Assembly (NCBI GenBank): GCA_018374355.1
Contig: JAHAFI010000013.1
Coordinates: forward strand, 1-64,000
Source: Clostridiales bacterium
GTDB lineage: Bacteria > Bacillota > Clostridia > Lachnospirales > Lachnospiraceae
Direction: 5' to 3'
DNA: 64,000 nt
Made by a program: the position numbers and the translations under genes. Of the stretch, positions 27,234 through 35,719 are shown piece by piece. How positions within the stretch are numbered: the stretch's first letter is position 1; every line of letters starts with the position of its first letter. Below the pieces are notes generated by a model. The model was not told where the DNA came from. It saw only the letters and a list, made by a program, of their open reading frames with translations, and did no database searches.

Positions 27234-28178
27234 CTATACCATTCCCAGACTTCTCAGAACATACAGCCACATCGTCATGGTAAATGCGCTTCCCAAAGTG
27301 GTGAGCATCACCACACTGGAGGTAAGCACCCCCTCGTGCCCCATGTTCTTCGCCATGATAAAACAACTGACTGCCGAAGATGACCCGGCCAGCACCAGAA
27401 TCGATACCATTTCCTGATCCCGAAAGCCCAGAAAAGCCGCTGCGGGAAGAATTACCAGTGCAAGTCCCACCAGCCGCACAAAAGCGCAGCCCATGGCCGG
27501 ACGAAGCATGGAGAGGGCTTTCTTTCCTTCAAAAGAACCGCCGATAGCCATCAGCCCCAAAGGGGTAGCCAGAACTGCCAGATTGTGTACGGTCTTTGCC
27601 GCCACCGGAACCTGCGGAACCCTGAGCACCGACAAGAGAAGTCCTCCTGCAATTCCCAGAATGATCGGATTCGTCACGATTCCCTTCAGCGTGCTTCTGA
27701 TCAGCTTCCCGTCCATTTTCTCCCGCTCCGGTTTCATAAATGCAAGAATGATCACTGCAAACACATTATAAAAGGGAACGGTTCCGATCAGCATCAGGGA
27801 TGCGATTCCTGATTCCCCGTAAATATTTGTGACGAATGCAATTCCGAGAATTGCCGTATTGCTGCGGAAAGCCGCCTGCACGAATTCTCCCCGGATACTC
27901 CTGTCTCTTACCAGTCTTGACAACAAAATGCACAGTAATACACCCAGCATGGTTGCTCCGATACAAAATCCTACGAACCGACCATCCCACAGGGTCTGAA
28001 AGTCTGCCTCCCACATATCTTCCAGAAGAAGCATAGGAAGAGCCGCCTTAAAAACAAACCGGTTCAGCTTTTTTACAAAGCTCTCGTCCATCAGCCCGAT
28101 CTGCCGGAACAGATATCCCAAAAGCATGGTGCAGAAAATGGGCATGGTGGCATTCAGACAAAAAATCAGATTTTCCAT
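27234..28178 (-). CDS. AEC family transporter (auxin efflux carrier-like permease)
   Basis: A 314-residue membrane protein with about ten hydrophobic segments in the two-bundle pattern of the auxin efflux carrier superfamily, for example MPIFCTMLLGYLFRQIG at the start and LGIAGGLLL in the middle. Bacterial members export or exchange organic acids such as malate. The substrate is not evident. It is paired with the DUF362 ferredoxin gene downstream. Confidence 0.85.
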   Translation of the reverse strand: MENLIFCLNATMPIFCTMLLGYLFRQIGLMDESFVKKLNRFVFKAALPMLLLEDMWEADFQTLWDGRFVGFCIGATMLGVLLCILLSRLVRDRSIRGEFVQAAFRSNTAILGIAFVTNIYGESGIASLMLIGTVPFYNVFAVIILAFMKPEREKMDGKLIRSTLKGIVTNPIILGIAGGLLLSVLRVPQVPVAAKTVHNLAVLATPLGLMAIGGSFEGKKALSMLRPAMGCAFVRLVGLALVILPAAAFLGFRDQEMVSILVLAGSSSAVSCFIMAKNMGHEGVLTSSVVMLTTLGSAFTMTMWLYVLRSLGMV

Positions 28179-28207
28179 ATTTCCTTCCTCTCATTCATAA
28201 TGCAACA

Positions 28208-28237
28208 AAGGAAGCTGCCGCTATGCGGCAGCCTCCC
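28208..28237 (-). terminator. Hairpin upstream of the AEC gene, downstream of lysA
   Basis: GCTGCCGC (28214-28221) pairs with GCGGCAGC (28225-28232) around loop TAT and extends with a mismatch. The minus side continues TTCCTTTG, a modest T-rich tail. Confidence 0.6.
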
Positions 28238-28247
28238 ATCATTTATT

Positions 28248-28330
28248 CGTAACTATTCAGGACTCTGTCACCCCGCTGCTTAGCAGCGTTACAAATTTGA
28301 TGCCCCGTTGCTTACAGCGGAGTTTTTGAC
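28248..28330. repeat. Full copy of an extragenic repeat with two small hairpins
   Basis: The left part matches 20260-20282, and the right part, around AATTTGATGCCCCGTTGCTT, matches 55062-55096. A hairpin CGCTGCT/AGCAGCG lies in the middle and a CCGTTGC/GCAGCGG-like hairpin on the right. The right end runs into the last codons of lysA. Confidence 0.6.
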
Positions 28331-29598
28331 TCAAATATTTTCCGGTAAATAGGAAAACAGTCCAAGGTTGCAAAGTAATCTTCCGGTTTTTCTGCCCGGC
28401 GGATCAACGTAAAACTGCCGTCCTCTTTCAGAAGAATCTCCGCAGATTTCAGTTTTCCGTTATAGCTGTAGCCCATGGCATATCCGTGGGCTCCGGTATC
28501 ATGGATCACTAAAAGATCACCGATTTCTATCTCCGGAAGCATCCGGTCAACCGCAAATTTATCATTATTTTCACACAGGGATCCGGTGACATCGTATTTG
28601 TGGTCACAGGGTCTGTCCTCTTTTCCCATCACGGTAATATGATGGTAAGCGCCGTACATTGCCGGGCGCATCAAATCTACGGCACAGGCATCGCATCCGA
28701 TATACTCCTTGTGGGTGTGCTTCTGATGGATGGCTTTTGTTACCAGACATCCGTAAGGTCCTGTCATGAAACGTCCCAGCTCCGTAAAGATGGACACACC
28801 GCCCATACCTGCCGGCACCAGAACCTCTTCAAATACTTTCTTCACCCCGGCACCAATCACACGGATATCATTGGCCTCCTGATCCGGTTTGTAGGGAATA
28901 CCGATTCCGCCGGACAGATTGATAAACTGAATATCCGCTCCTGTTTCTTCTTTTAACTGAACCGCAACCTCAAAAAGAATCTTCGCCAGCATCGGATAAT
29001 ATTCATTGGTCACGGTATTGCTTGCCAGAAATGCATGAATTCCAAAACGTTTCGCTCCCTTTTCCTTCAGGATCTTAAACGCCTCAAAAAGCTGCTCCGT
29101 AGTCATGCCGTACTTGGCATCTCCCGGATTGTCCATGATGCTGTTGCTGATCTTAAACAATCCGCCCGGATTGTAGCGGCAGCTAATCGTCTCAGGAATA
29201 TATCCCAAAGCCTTCTCCAGATAGTCAATGTGGGTGATATCATCCAGATTGATGATTGCCCCTGCCTGTTCGGCATAAATATACTCTTTGGCCGGTGTGG
29301 CGTTGGAAGAAAACATGATGTCTCCCTTCCCGCAGCCCAGCGCTTTGGACAGCATCAGCTCCGTCATGGATGAGCAGTCACAGCCGCAGCCGTATTCCTG
29401 CAGAATCTGAATCAGATAAGGATTCGGGCAGGCCTTTACTGCAAAATATTCTCTGAATCCCGGGTTCCATGAAAATGCCTCTTTCAGGGCTTTCACATTT
29501 TCCCGGATTCCTTTCTCGTCATAAAGATGAAATGGTGTTGGAAACTGGGCGGTAATCTCTTCCAGCTTCTCTTTTGTCACAAAAGGCTGTTTGTTCAT
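28312..29598 (-). CDS. lysA: Diaminopimelate decarboxylase
   Basis: Pyridoxal-phosphate enzyme that converts meso-diaminopimelate to lysine. The 428 residues form an alanine-racemase-type barrel and a C-terminal beta domain. The PLP lysine is in FAVKACPNP, the glycine loop in NLSGGIG, and the active-site Cys in CDACAVDLM. No other lysine gene is near. A related carboxynorspermidine decarboxylase is a lesser alternative. The ATG at 29598 follows GAGGAG. The last codons lie in the repeat hairpin at 28290-28330. Confidence 0.88.
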   Translation of the reverse strand: MNKQPFVTKEKLEEITAQFPTPFHLYDEKGIRENVKALKEAFSWNPGFREYFAVKACPNPYLIQILQEYGCGCDCSSMTELMLSKALGCGKGDIMFSSNATPAKEYIYAEQAGAIINLDDITHIDYLEKALGYIPETISCRYNPGGLFKISNSIMDNPGDAKYGMTTEQLFEAFKILKEKGAKRFGIHAFLASNTVTNEYYPMLAKILFEVAVQLKEETGADIQFINLSGGIGIPYKPDQEANDIRVIGAGVKKVFEEVLVPAGMGGVSIFTELGRFMTGPYGCLVTKAIHQKHTHKEYIGCDACAVDLMRPAMYGAYHHITVMGKEDRPCDHKYDVTGSLCENNDKFAVDRMLPEIEIGDLLVIHDTGAHGYAMGYSYNGKLKSAEILLKEDGSFTLIRRAEKPEDYFATLDCFPIYRKIFESKTPL

Positions 29599-29636
29599 TC
29601 TTCATAATCTCCTCTTTTTGTATCCCGGAAGACCGG

Positions 29637-31073
29637 TTATTTCACTTGGATGATCTGCATGATATTCGTTACCAGACCTTCCCCTGAAATATCATTGGTA
29701 GACGGATCTCCCGCGGTAAATACCGCAATATCTCCCTTTTCCACCAGATGTTCCCTTTTCACCACGTACATAGCGTGGGAAATAATATTTTCCGTTGTAT
29801 CCTCTGCGTAGCCTGCGATCGGCTTTACTCCCCAATATAACTGCATTTTTCTTCTCGCCCATGCATTGGGGCTTACACCGTAAATCGGCACCTTCGGGCG
29901 GAAATTGGAAATCAGCCGTGCAGTCTGACCGGACATAGTCGGCGTAATGATACAGTCCGCACCCAGATTTTCCGTTGTCTGTACCGCTGCCATACCTACC
30001 GAACTGGATACATTCTTACTTCCCCGCAGCGCCCGGTAATCCATATGGCGCTTATAATCCAGATGCGGCTCTGTGGACTCTGCAATCTGCACCATCATGT
30101 TTACCGCCTGTTCCGGATATTTACCTACCGCCGTCTCTCCTGAGAGCATAATCGCATCTGTTCCGTCATAGATTGCATTGGCAACGTCTGTCACCTCCGC
30201 TCTGGTAGGACGGGGATTGCGGATCATGGAATCCAGCATCTGGGTAGCTGTGATTACCGGTTTGTAGTGCATGTTACATTTCTGGATGATCATTTTCTGA
30301 ATATGGGGAACCTTATGGGCCGGAATCTCAACGCCCAAATCACCCCGGGCTACCATGACACCGTCGGCGGCCTTGATAATCCGGTCGATATTCTCCACGC
30401 CCTCTGCATTCTCTACTTTAGCGATCACATCGATTCTCTCACCGCCGTTTTGGCGAAGCAGTTCCTTGATTTCCTTGATCGCATCACTGCTGCGGACAAA
30501 GGAGGCTGCGATAAAGTCAATCCCCTGTCCGATTCCAAACAGAATATCTTTTTTATCCTGCTCCGTAATTGCAGGAAGATTTACTTTGACATTGGGAACA
30601 TTGATTCCTTTCTGCTGTCCCAGCTCACCGCCGTTTACCACCCGGCAGATGACCTCTGTCCCGGATGTTTCTTCTACCTCAAGCTGAATCAGGCCGTCAT
30701 CGATCAGAATAGTATCTCCGCTTTTTACATCTTCTGGAAGCCCTTCATACGTCTGAGAACATCGTTTTACATTTCCCACAATCTTCTCTGTGGTGAGGAT
30801 AAACTGCTCGCCCTCCACCAGCGTCACCTTCTGTCCATCCTCCAAAAGTCCGGTACGAATCTCCGGTCCCTTGGTATCCAGCAAAATCGCAACGGGAAGC
30901 TTCAGTTCCGCGCGGACTTTCTTTAAAATATCCATTCGCTCCTTCTGTTCCTCATGGGTTCCGTGGGAAAAGTTGAAACGGGCGATATCCATCCCTGCAA
31001 GCATCAGCTTTCTCATCATCTCTTCGTTGTTCGTGTTCGGTCCCATGGTGCAGATAATCTTTGTTCTCTTCAT
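29637..31073 (-). CDS. pyk: Pyruvate kinase
   Basis: Converts phosphoenolpyruvate and ADP to pyruvate and ATP in glycolysis. The 478 residues begin MKRTKIICTMGP, carry the catalytic region VENAEGVENID and the MVARGDLGVE segment, and end without the extra PEP-utiliser domain found in Bacillus enzymes. An upstream in-frame start at 31124 lies inside the preceding gene; the ATG at 31073 behind GGAGGGG is clear. It lies 11 bp after the rhomboid-like gene. Confidence 0.97.
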   Translation of the reverse strand: MKRTKIICTMGPNTNNEEMMRKLMLAGMDIARFNFSHGTHEEQKERMDILKKVRAELKLPVAILLDTKGPEIRTGLLEDGQKVTLVEGEQFILTTEKIVGNVKRCSQTYEGLPEDVKSGDTILIDDGLIQLEVEETSGTEVICRVVNGGELGQQKGINVPNVKVNLPAITEQDKKDILFGIGQGIDFIAASFVRSSDAIKEIKELLRQNGGERIDVIAKVENAEGVENIDRIIKAADGVMVARGDLGVEIPAHKVPHIQKMIIQKCNMHYKPVITATQMLDSMIRNPRPTRAEVTDVANAIYDGTDAIMLSGETAVGKYPEQAVNMMVQIAESTEPHLDYKRHMDYRALRGSKNVSSSVGMAAVQTTENLGADCIITPTMSGQTARLISNFRPKVPIYGVSPNAWARRKMQLYWGVKPIAGYAEDTTENIISHAMYVVKREHLVEKGDIAVFTAGDPSTNDISGEGLVTNIMQIIQVK

Positions 31074-31084
31074 CGGTGCCCCTC

Positions 31085-31909
31085 CTATTTTACATGAGTA
31101 TGTGTAAATAAATGGTCCTGACAATATTCATAGTTGCCATTACATTTTGAGCAGAATCGGAATTCCAGATGGGCTCCATCCTCTTCCGTTCTTCCGCAGA
31201 TTGCACATTTATGCTTTGTTACATTTACCTGACTTTGATGGACTGCCTTTTTAAACTTCTGTCTCCGCTGGATCTCTTTTGGATTGTAGCGGCTCATATT
31301 TCTTGTGGCGAAGAAAAATATAATGAAGTTCATCAAAGAACAGATAATAGCAACTCTTGTAGGCCATCCATACACAATCATGTCCCTCACCAGATAAATA
31401 CCGTAAAGAATCCCCAGCCATTTCATCTTCAGGGGGATAATGCCCATCAGCCATACCTGCGCATTTGCATAGGTTGCTGCAAATGCAAGAATAATGGACA
31501 GGCTGATGTAATAAGTACTGAACACTACTCCACTGAATATAATCAGGCCGCCTGTAATGAAGTACAGTGCAAACGCACCGACGATACTCAGAAGAATTCC
31601 GGAAAAGATATAGACATTATACCGGAAAGTTCCCCAAGTCCGCTCCAGCGTGTTTCCCACGGAATAATAGAAAAACAGCATAAGAATTGTAAAAATATCC
31701 AGTTTTCCCGGTGGAATCAAAAGCCAGCTCACCAGTCTCCAGACCTGTCCCCTGAGAATCTGCGCCGGCTCTAATGTAAGATACATCACCATCTGGGGAG
31801 CCAGCGTCATAAGGATGTACCCCGCCGCATAGGTGATGATAATGTATAGGGTGAGGTTCGACACAGCAAACCTGCCGAACTTCCGTTCCAGCTTATTTAA
31901 AAAGTTCAT
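31085..31909 (-). CDS. Rhomboid-like membrane protein with C-terminal zinc ribbon, probably inactive as a protease
   Basis: A 274-residue protein with about six membrane segments in a rhomboid-like layout (residues 15-210). The catalytic GxSG motif of active rhomboids is absent; the nearest segment reads FSGVVFSTYYIS. After residue 225 comes a soluble tail with CAICGR and CSKCNGNYEYC, a likely zinc ribbon. It may be a scaffolding or quality-control protein rather than a protease. It starts behind GGAGG and is followed closely by pyk. Confidence 0.72.
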   Translation of the reverse strand: MNFLNKLERKFGRFAVSNLTLYIIITYAAGYILMTLAPQMVMYLTLEPAQILRGQVWRLVSWLLIPPGKLDIFTILMLFFYYSVGNTLERTWGTFRYNVYIFSGILLSIVGAFALYFITGGLIIFSGVVFSTYYISLSIILAFAATYANAQVWLMGIIPLKMKWLGILYGIYLVRDMIVYGWPTRVAIICSLMNFIIFFFATRNMSRYNPKEIQRRQKFKKAVHQSQVNVTKHKCAICGRTEEDGAHLEFRFCSKCNGNYEYCQDHLFTHTHVK

Positions 31910-31933
31910 AATATACCTCCGTAAATCAAACGC

Positions 31934-32875
31934 TTAGAATAGATCCTTCTTCCTGAAAACAAATGCAACCAGCAGACTTAACACCAGCGAAAACAGAATC
32001 ACATACAGAAATCCCATGGGATTCTGGGAAAAGGGCATTCCCTTCCAGCTCAGGTTCATGCCGTAGGCGCTGAAGATCATGGTTGGAATGGACATTACAA
32101 TGGTAACTGTGGTCAGGAATTTCATAACGATGTTCTGGTTGTTGGAAATAACCGACGCAAAAGCATCCATGGTGCCGCTCAGGACTCCGCTGTAAATATT
32201 TGCCATCTCGATGGCCTGCTTGTTCTCGATAATAACATCCTCCAAAAGCTCCGTGTCCTCCGGATACTGCTTGATGTTCTCCACCTTCAAAAGCTTCTCC
32301 AAAACTGCCTCGTTGGATTTCAGGGAGGTGGTAAAATACACCAGTGATTTTTCCAGCTCCAAAAGCTCCAGAAGTTCCTCATTTTTCTGCGCTTTGTGGA
32401 GTTTTTCCTCTACCTGTACGCTTTTTTTGTCGATTACTCTCAGATAATGCAGAAACATGGATGCGTTTCTGTAAAGCATCTGCAGGATGAATCTTGTTCT
32501 TTTATATGTGAAAAAGTTTCTCACCCGCCCGTCCATAAAAGAACTGAGTACCGGAGTGTCCTCCAGACAGACGGTAAAAATCATCTCATCCGTCACAACG
32601 ATACCCATGGGAATGGTTCCGTACCACTCCTTGTCATTTCGTTCTTCGATAATAGGAATATCCACCAGAATCAGAGTATAATTGTCCTCCACTTCCACAC
32701 GGGAGCGTTCCTCCTCATCCAGCGGTGCACGAAGATGATCCACATCAATCTCGTATTTTTCCGCGATCTCCACCAGCTCCGTCGCTGTAGGATCGATCAG
32801 GGCAACCCAGCTTCCCTCCTGCGCTTCATTGATCTGGTGCACATTGCCGTCTATGGTTCTGAAAATTTTAATCAT
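31934..32875 (-). CDS. corA: CorA family magnesium/divalent cation transporter
   Basis: A 313-residue channel subunit. A long cytoplasmic N-terminal part, mixed alpha/beta then helical, is followed by two membrane helices at the C-terminus. The signature YGMN follows the first helix, and the chain ends in the basic RKKDLF. The active form should be a pentamer in the inner membrane. The ATG follows AAAGGAG. Its promoter overlaps that of aroC back to back. Confidence 0.93.
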   Translation of the reverse strand: MIKIFRTIDGNVHQINEAQEGSWVALIDPTATELVEIAEKYEIDVDHLRAPLDEEERSRVEVEDNYTLILVDIPIIEERNDKEWYGTIPMGIVVTDEMIFTVCLEDTPVLSSFMDGRVRNFFTYKRTRFILQMLYRNASMFLHYLRVIDKKSVQVEEKLHKAQKNEELLELLELEKSLVYFTTSLKSNEAVLEKLLKVENIKQYPEDTELLEDVIIENKQAIEMANIYSGVLSGTMDAFASVISNNQNIVMKFLTTVTIVMSIPTMIFSAYGMNLSWKGMPFSQNPMGFLYVILFSLVLSLLVAFVFRKKDLF

Positions 32876-33090
32876 TTTTATGAGCTCCTTTCATCGTCCG
32901 CCGCAAACCGGACACGAAAAAAGAACCCGCCTGTCCCGTTTACAGCCTCATTTTTCTGTTTTTACCTTTGGCTTCCTGCTTCGAGGACAAGGCCCGCCTT
33001 CCATACTCTACACATCCTTTCACATAAATCAGGTACGCTTCGGCGTACTTGCTGTTTATCTTTTTCTAAGATAAAATGACAAAATTCATA
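32876..33090. other. Leader region of corA, no gene seen
   Basis: Transcription of corA should begin near 33087, giving a leader of over 200 nt. It holds a 6-bp hairpin GTACGC-TTCG-GCGTAC at 33033-33048, related to sequence at 42966-42988, and pieces of an imperfect GC-rich inverted repeat around 32975-33000. I cannot assign it to a known magnesium riboswitch class by eye. Confidence 0.45.
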
Positions 33091-33093
33091 TTC

Positions 33094-33123
33094 ATTATAA
33101 ATCTCGTTTCCGCGTTTTGTCAA
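33094..33123 (-). promoter_or_regulatory. Sigma-A promoter of corA
   Basis: On the minus strand TTGACA (33118-33123) and TATAAT (33094-33099) are both perfect, with 18 bp between. The -35 lies 4 bp from that of the aroC promoter on the other strand. Confidence 0.8.
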
Positions 33124-33127
33124 TTTC

Positions 33128-33156
33128 TTTACAAACTTTCTTCTTTCCTTTATAAT
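33128..33156 (+). promoter_or_regulatory. Sigma-A promoter of aroC
   Basis: TTTACA (33128-33133), 17 bp, TATAAT (33151-33156). A leader of about 90 nt with two small hairpins precedes aroC. Confidence 0.8.
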
Positions 33157-33252
33157 GAATAAGGATTGCTGCCGTCTGCAAAAAGCTGACGGCATACACT
33201 TGCAAAGCTACAAAACCGTATCAGACGGTGATAGAACAGATAAGGAGATCAT

Positions 33253-34347
33253 ATGGCTGGTTCATCATTTGGAACAATTTTTAAAATCACCACATGGGGA
33301 GAATCCCACGGCGCAGGCATCGGTGTTGTCGTTGACGGATGCCCTGCCGGACTTCCTCTCTCTGAGGAAGATATACAGATTTTTTTAAACAGAAGGAAAC
33401 CGGGGCAGAGTAAGTTTGCCACTCCCAGAAAAGAGGATGATGCCGTGGAGATTCTTTCCGGTATCTTTGAGGGAAAAACCACCGGAACTCCCATTTCCCT
33501 GCTGGTAAGGAATACCTCCCAGCGCTCCCGGGATTATTCCGAAATCGCTTCTTATTATCGCCCGGGACACGCAGATTATACCTTTGACGCCAAATACGGC
33601 TTTCGGGATTACCGGGGCGGCGGACGTTCCTCCGGAAGAGAAACCATCGGACGGGTAGCTGCCGGAGCCATTGCCTCCAAACTGCTTTCCGAGATGGGAA
33701 TCCACCTCACCGCTTACACAAAATCCATCGGTCCTGTAGAGATTTCTTCCTTTCAGGAGGAGGAGATTTTCAACAATTCCTTATATATGCCGGATGCACA
33801 GGCCGCCGGACAGGCCGCCGCTTATCTGGAACAGTGCATGGCTGAGAAAAATTCCTCCGGCGGTATCGTAGAATGTGTGGTGCAGGGACTTCCCGCCGGG
33901 CTTGGCGATCCCGTCTTTGAAAAACTCAGCGCCAATCTGGCAAAGGCTGTTTGTTCCATCGGCGCTGTAAAAGGCTTTGAGATCGGCGACGGCATGAGTG
34001 TGGCCGCTTCCACTGGACTTACCAACAATGACAGCTTTATTCCGGGAAAAGAAGGTTCTGTGAGCAAGGGCACCAATCATGCGGGAGGAGTTCTGGGCGG
34101 AATCAGTGACGGAAGCCCGCTGGTACTCCGGGCGGCCATCAAACCAACCCCGTCCATCGCAGCCAGCCAGAACACCATCACCAGAGAAGGGGAACCGATC
34201 GCAGTCTCCATCAAGGGCCGTCATGACCCTATTATCGTTCCCAGAGCCGTAGTGGTGGTGGAATCCATGACTGCACTGGTTCTTGCTGATGCGCTGCTTT
34301 TAAATATGAGCTCCCGGATGGAACATCTTTATAAAATATATTCGTAG
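33253..34347 (+). CDS. aroC: Chorismate synthase
   Basis: Last step of the shikimate pathway, converting EPSP to chorismate with reduced FMN. The 364 residues start MAGSSFGTIFKITTWGESHG and include GRSSGRETIGRVAAG, RHDP and the GGISDG segment. All signature regions are intact. The gene stands alone with its own promoter, an AAGGAG ribosome site and a strong terminator, so it is monocistronic. Confidence 0.98.
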   Translation: MAGSSFGTIFKITTWGESHGAGIGVVVDGCPAGLPLSEEDIQIFLNRRKPGQSKFATPRKEDDAVEILSGIFEGKTTGTPISLLVRNTSQRSRDYSEIASYYRPGHADYTFDAKYGFRDYRGGGRSSGRETIGRVAAGAIASKLLSEMGIHLTAYTKSIGPVEISSFQEEEIFNNSLYMPDAQAAGQAAAYLEQCMAEKNSSGGIVECVVQGLPAGLGDPVFEKLSANLAKAVCSIGAVKGFEIGDGMSVAASTGLTNNDSFIPGKEGSVSKGTNHAGGVLGGISDGSPLVLRAAIKPTPSIAASQNTITREGEPIAVSIKGRHDPIIVPRAVVVVESMTALVLADALLLNMSSRMEHLYKIYS

Positions 34348-34364
34348 CTCTTCCCTTTAAACGC

Positions 34365-34412
34365 AAAAAAGCTGCGGCAGAATAAAACCTGTTCTGCTGC
34401 AGCCTTTTCTTT
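34365..34412. terminator. Bidirectional terminator between aroC and the lactonase-like gene
   Basis: GCTGCGGCAGAA (34371-34382) pairs with TTCTGCTGCAGC (34392-34403). Six A residues precede it and a T-rich tail follows, so it can serve both converging genes. Confidence 0.85.
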
Positions 34413-34446
34413 TGTCTTTTCATTATTTTCGGTCTTTATGTCTTCT

Positions 34447-35505
34447 CTACACCTCGATGTTTGTCATCAGAATGCAGTTCGGGGTCTCCACCTTCATAGG
34501 TCTGCCCTTCATGATCAGAAGCTTTTTCTCATAGTCCACCGTAAATGTGGTAATACTGTTTGACTCATGGTTTACAACCGCGATATGCTTTCCATCCGGG
34601 AACAGCGCAATATCTTTCGGATACTCTCCGCTGATAGGGAGGGCAAAATCCTTCGTCAGTGTTCCGTCCTCCTCATTGATCGAGAACATGGCAAGGGAAT
34701 TGTCTCCGGCTGTGGTGGTAAACAGATGCTTTCCGTCCGGCGTAATGGCAATAGCCGCCGCACAGTCATGCAGAGGATCCAGCTCGTCAGACAGTGTCTC
34801 AATGGTCTGCACCAGCTCAAATTCCGGTGTCTTTCCGTTGTCTTTGTAGGTAAATACGCCGACTTTATTTGCCAGTTCAAACAGAATATATGCATATTTT
34901 CCGTCCTTACTGAATACAATCTCTCTCGGGCCGGACTCTCTCTTGCATCGGAGAATATCCACCAGTTCCAGACGGTTTCTCAGTGTATTAATCCGATAAA
35001 GCTTTACCTGATCGATACCGTTGTCCACCGCACAGATATATTTTCCTTCCGGCGTGGTAGCTACACAGCTTACATGAGGGCGGAAATTCCGCTCGGCAAC
35101 GCTTCCTATTCCTTTATGGAATACTCCGTCAAAAACTCTTCCCAGTCTTCCGTCTCTGTGAGTATGGACCGCAGTGATCTTTCCGTCATGGTAACCGCCT
35201 ACGAAAAGATATTTGCCTGCATCGTCTACAGACAGATAGCAGCCTCTCATACCGTCGATATCCACTTTGTTGATCAGTTCCAGATCGCCGTCCGATTTGA
35301 TTGCAAACACTGCAACGCCCTCATCAGCGATAGAGTAAAGGTATTTGCCGTTTTTTGACTTTACGACATAAGATGAATTATTTACAGGAACCACTTTTCT
35401 TTCAGACAGTGTTCCCTCTTCCACATCCACATCATACAGATGAATCCCAATGCTGCTGCCATGTGTGTATGTACCCACATATGCAACATATTTTTCATTG
35501 TCCAT
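34447..35505 (-). CDS. Lactonase family beta-propeller protein (6-phosphogluconolactonase-like)
   Basis: A 352-residue seven-bladed propeller of the YbhE/Pgl type. Repeated blade motifs are seen, such as GTYTHGSS, VDDAGKYLFV, TPEGKYIC, SKDGKYAYI, TPDGKHLF and FPDGKHIAV. Members hydrolyse 6-phosphogluconolactone or other lactones, but many are untested. No signal peptide, so cytoplasmic. Two ATGs are close; the one at 35505 has AAAGGA at proper spacing. An 8-bp palindrome overlaps its likely promoter. Confidence 0.85.
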   Translation of the reverse strand: MDNEKYVAYVGTYTHGSSIGIHLYDVDVEEGTLSERKVVPVNNSSYVVKSKNGKYLYSIADEGVAVFAIKSDGDLELINKVDIDGMRGCYLSVDDAGKYLFVGGYHDGKITAVHTHRDGRLGRVFDGVFHKGIGSVAERNFRPHVSCVATTPEGKYICAVDNGIDQVKLYRINTLRNRLELVDILRCKRESGPREIVFSKDGKYAYILFELANKVGVFTYKDNGKTPEFELVQTIETLSDELDPLHDCAAAIAITPDGKHLFTTTAGDNSLAMFSINEEDGTLTKDFALPISGEYPKDIALFPDGKHIAVVNHESNSITTFTVDYEKKLLIMKGRPMKVETPNCILMTNIEV

Positions 35506-35525
35506 AATTACCATCCTTTCGTTCC

Positions 35526-35552
35526 TTCGAAAATTTTATACATTTTTTCGAA
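35526..35552. promoter_or_regulatory. Palindrome around the -10 region of the lactonase-like gene
   Basis: TTCGAAAA and TTTTCGAA form 8-bp arms 11 bp apart, enclosing a TATAAA on the minus strand. This is a plausible operator. Confidence 0.4.
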
Positions 35553-35629
35553 TTCCAGTCTATCTGCTGACTATTTTACCACATTTTTCCCGATTCTACA
35601 ATTGAATATCTTACTTTTCTTTTCGGGGA

Positions 35630-35657
35630 TTGACGGATTCCCGCCAATGGCTATAAT
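35630..35657 (+). promoter_or_regulatory. Sigma-A promoter of the RluA-type gene
   Basis: TTGACG (35630-35635), 16 bp, TATAAT (35652-35657). Confidence 0.65.
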
Positions 35658-35665
35658 GATGTTGG

Positions 35666-35685
35666 GGTCAAAAGATATTTTGACC
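35666..35685 (+). promoter_or_regulatory. Operator-like palindrome just downstream of the -10
   Basis: GGTCAAAA and TTTTGACC form perfect 8-bp arms around GATA, beginning 9 bp after the -10 and so covering the start of the transcript. Confidence 0.45.
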
Positions 35686-35719
35686 TCTATGATACCGATT
35701 GATACCTATGGAGAAAAAA

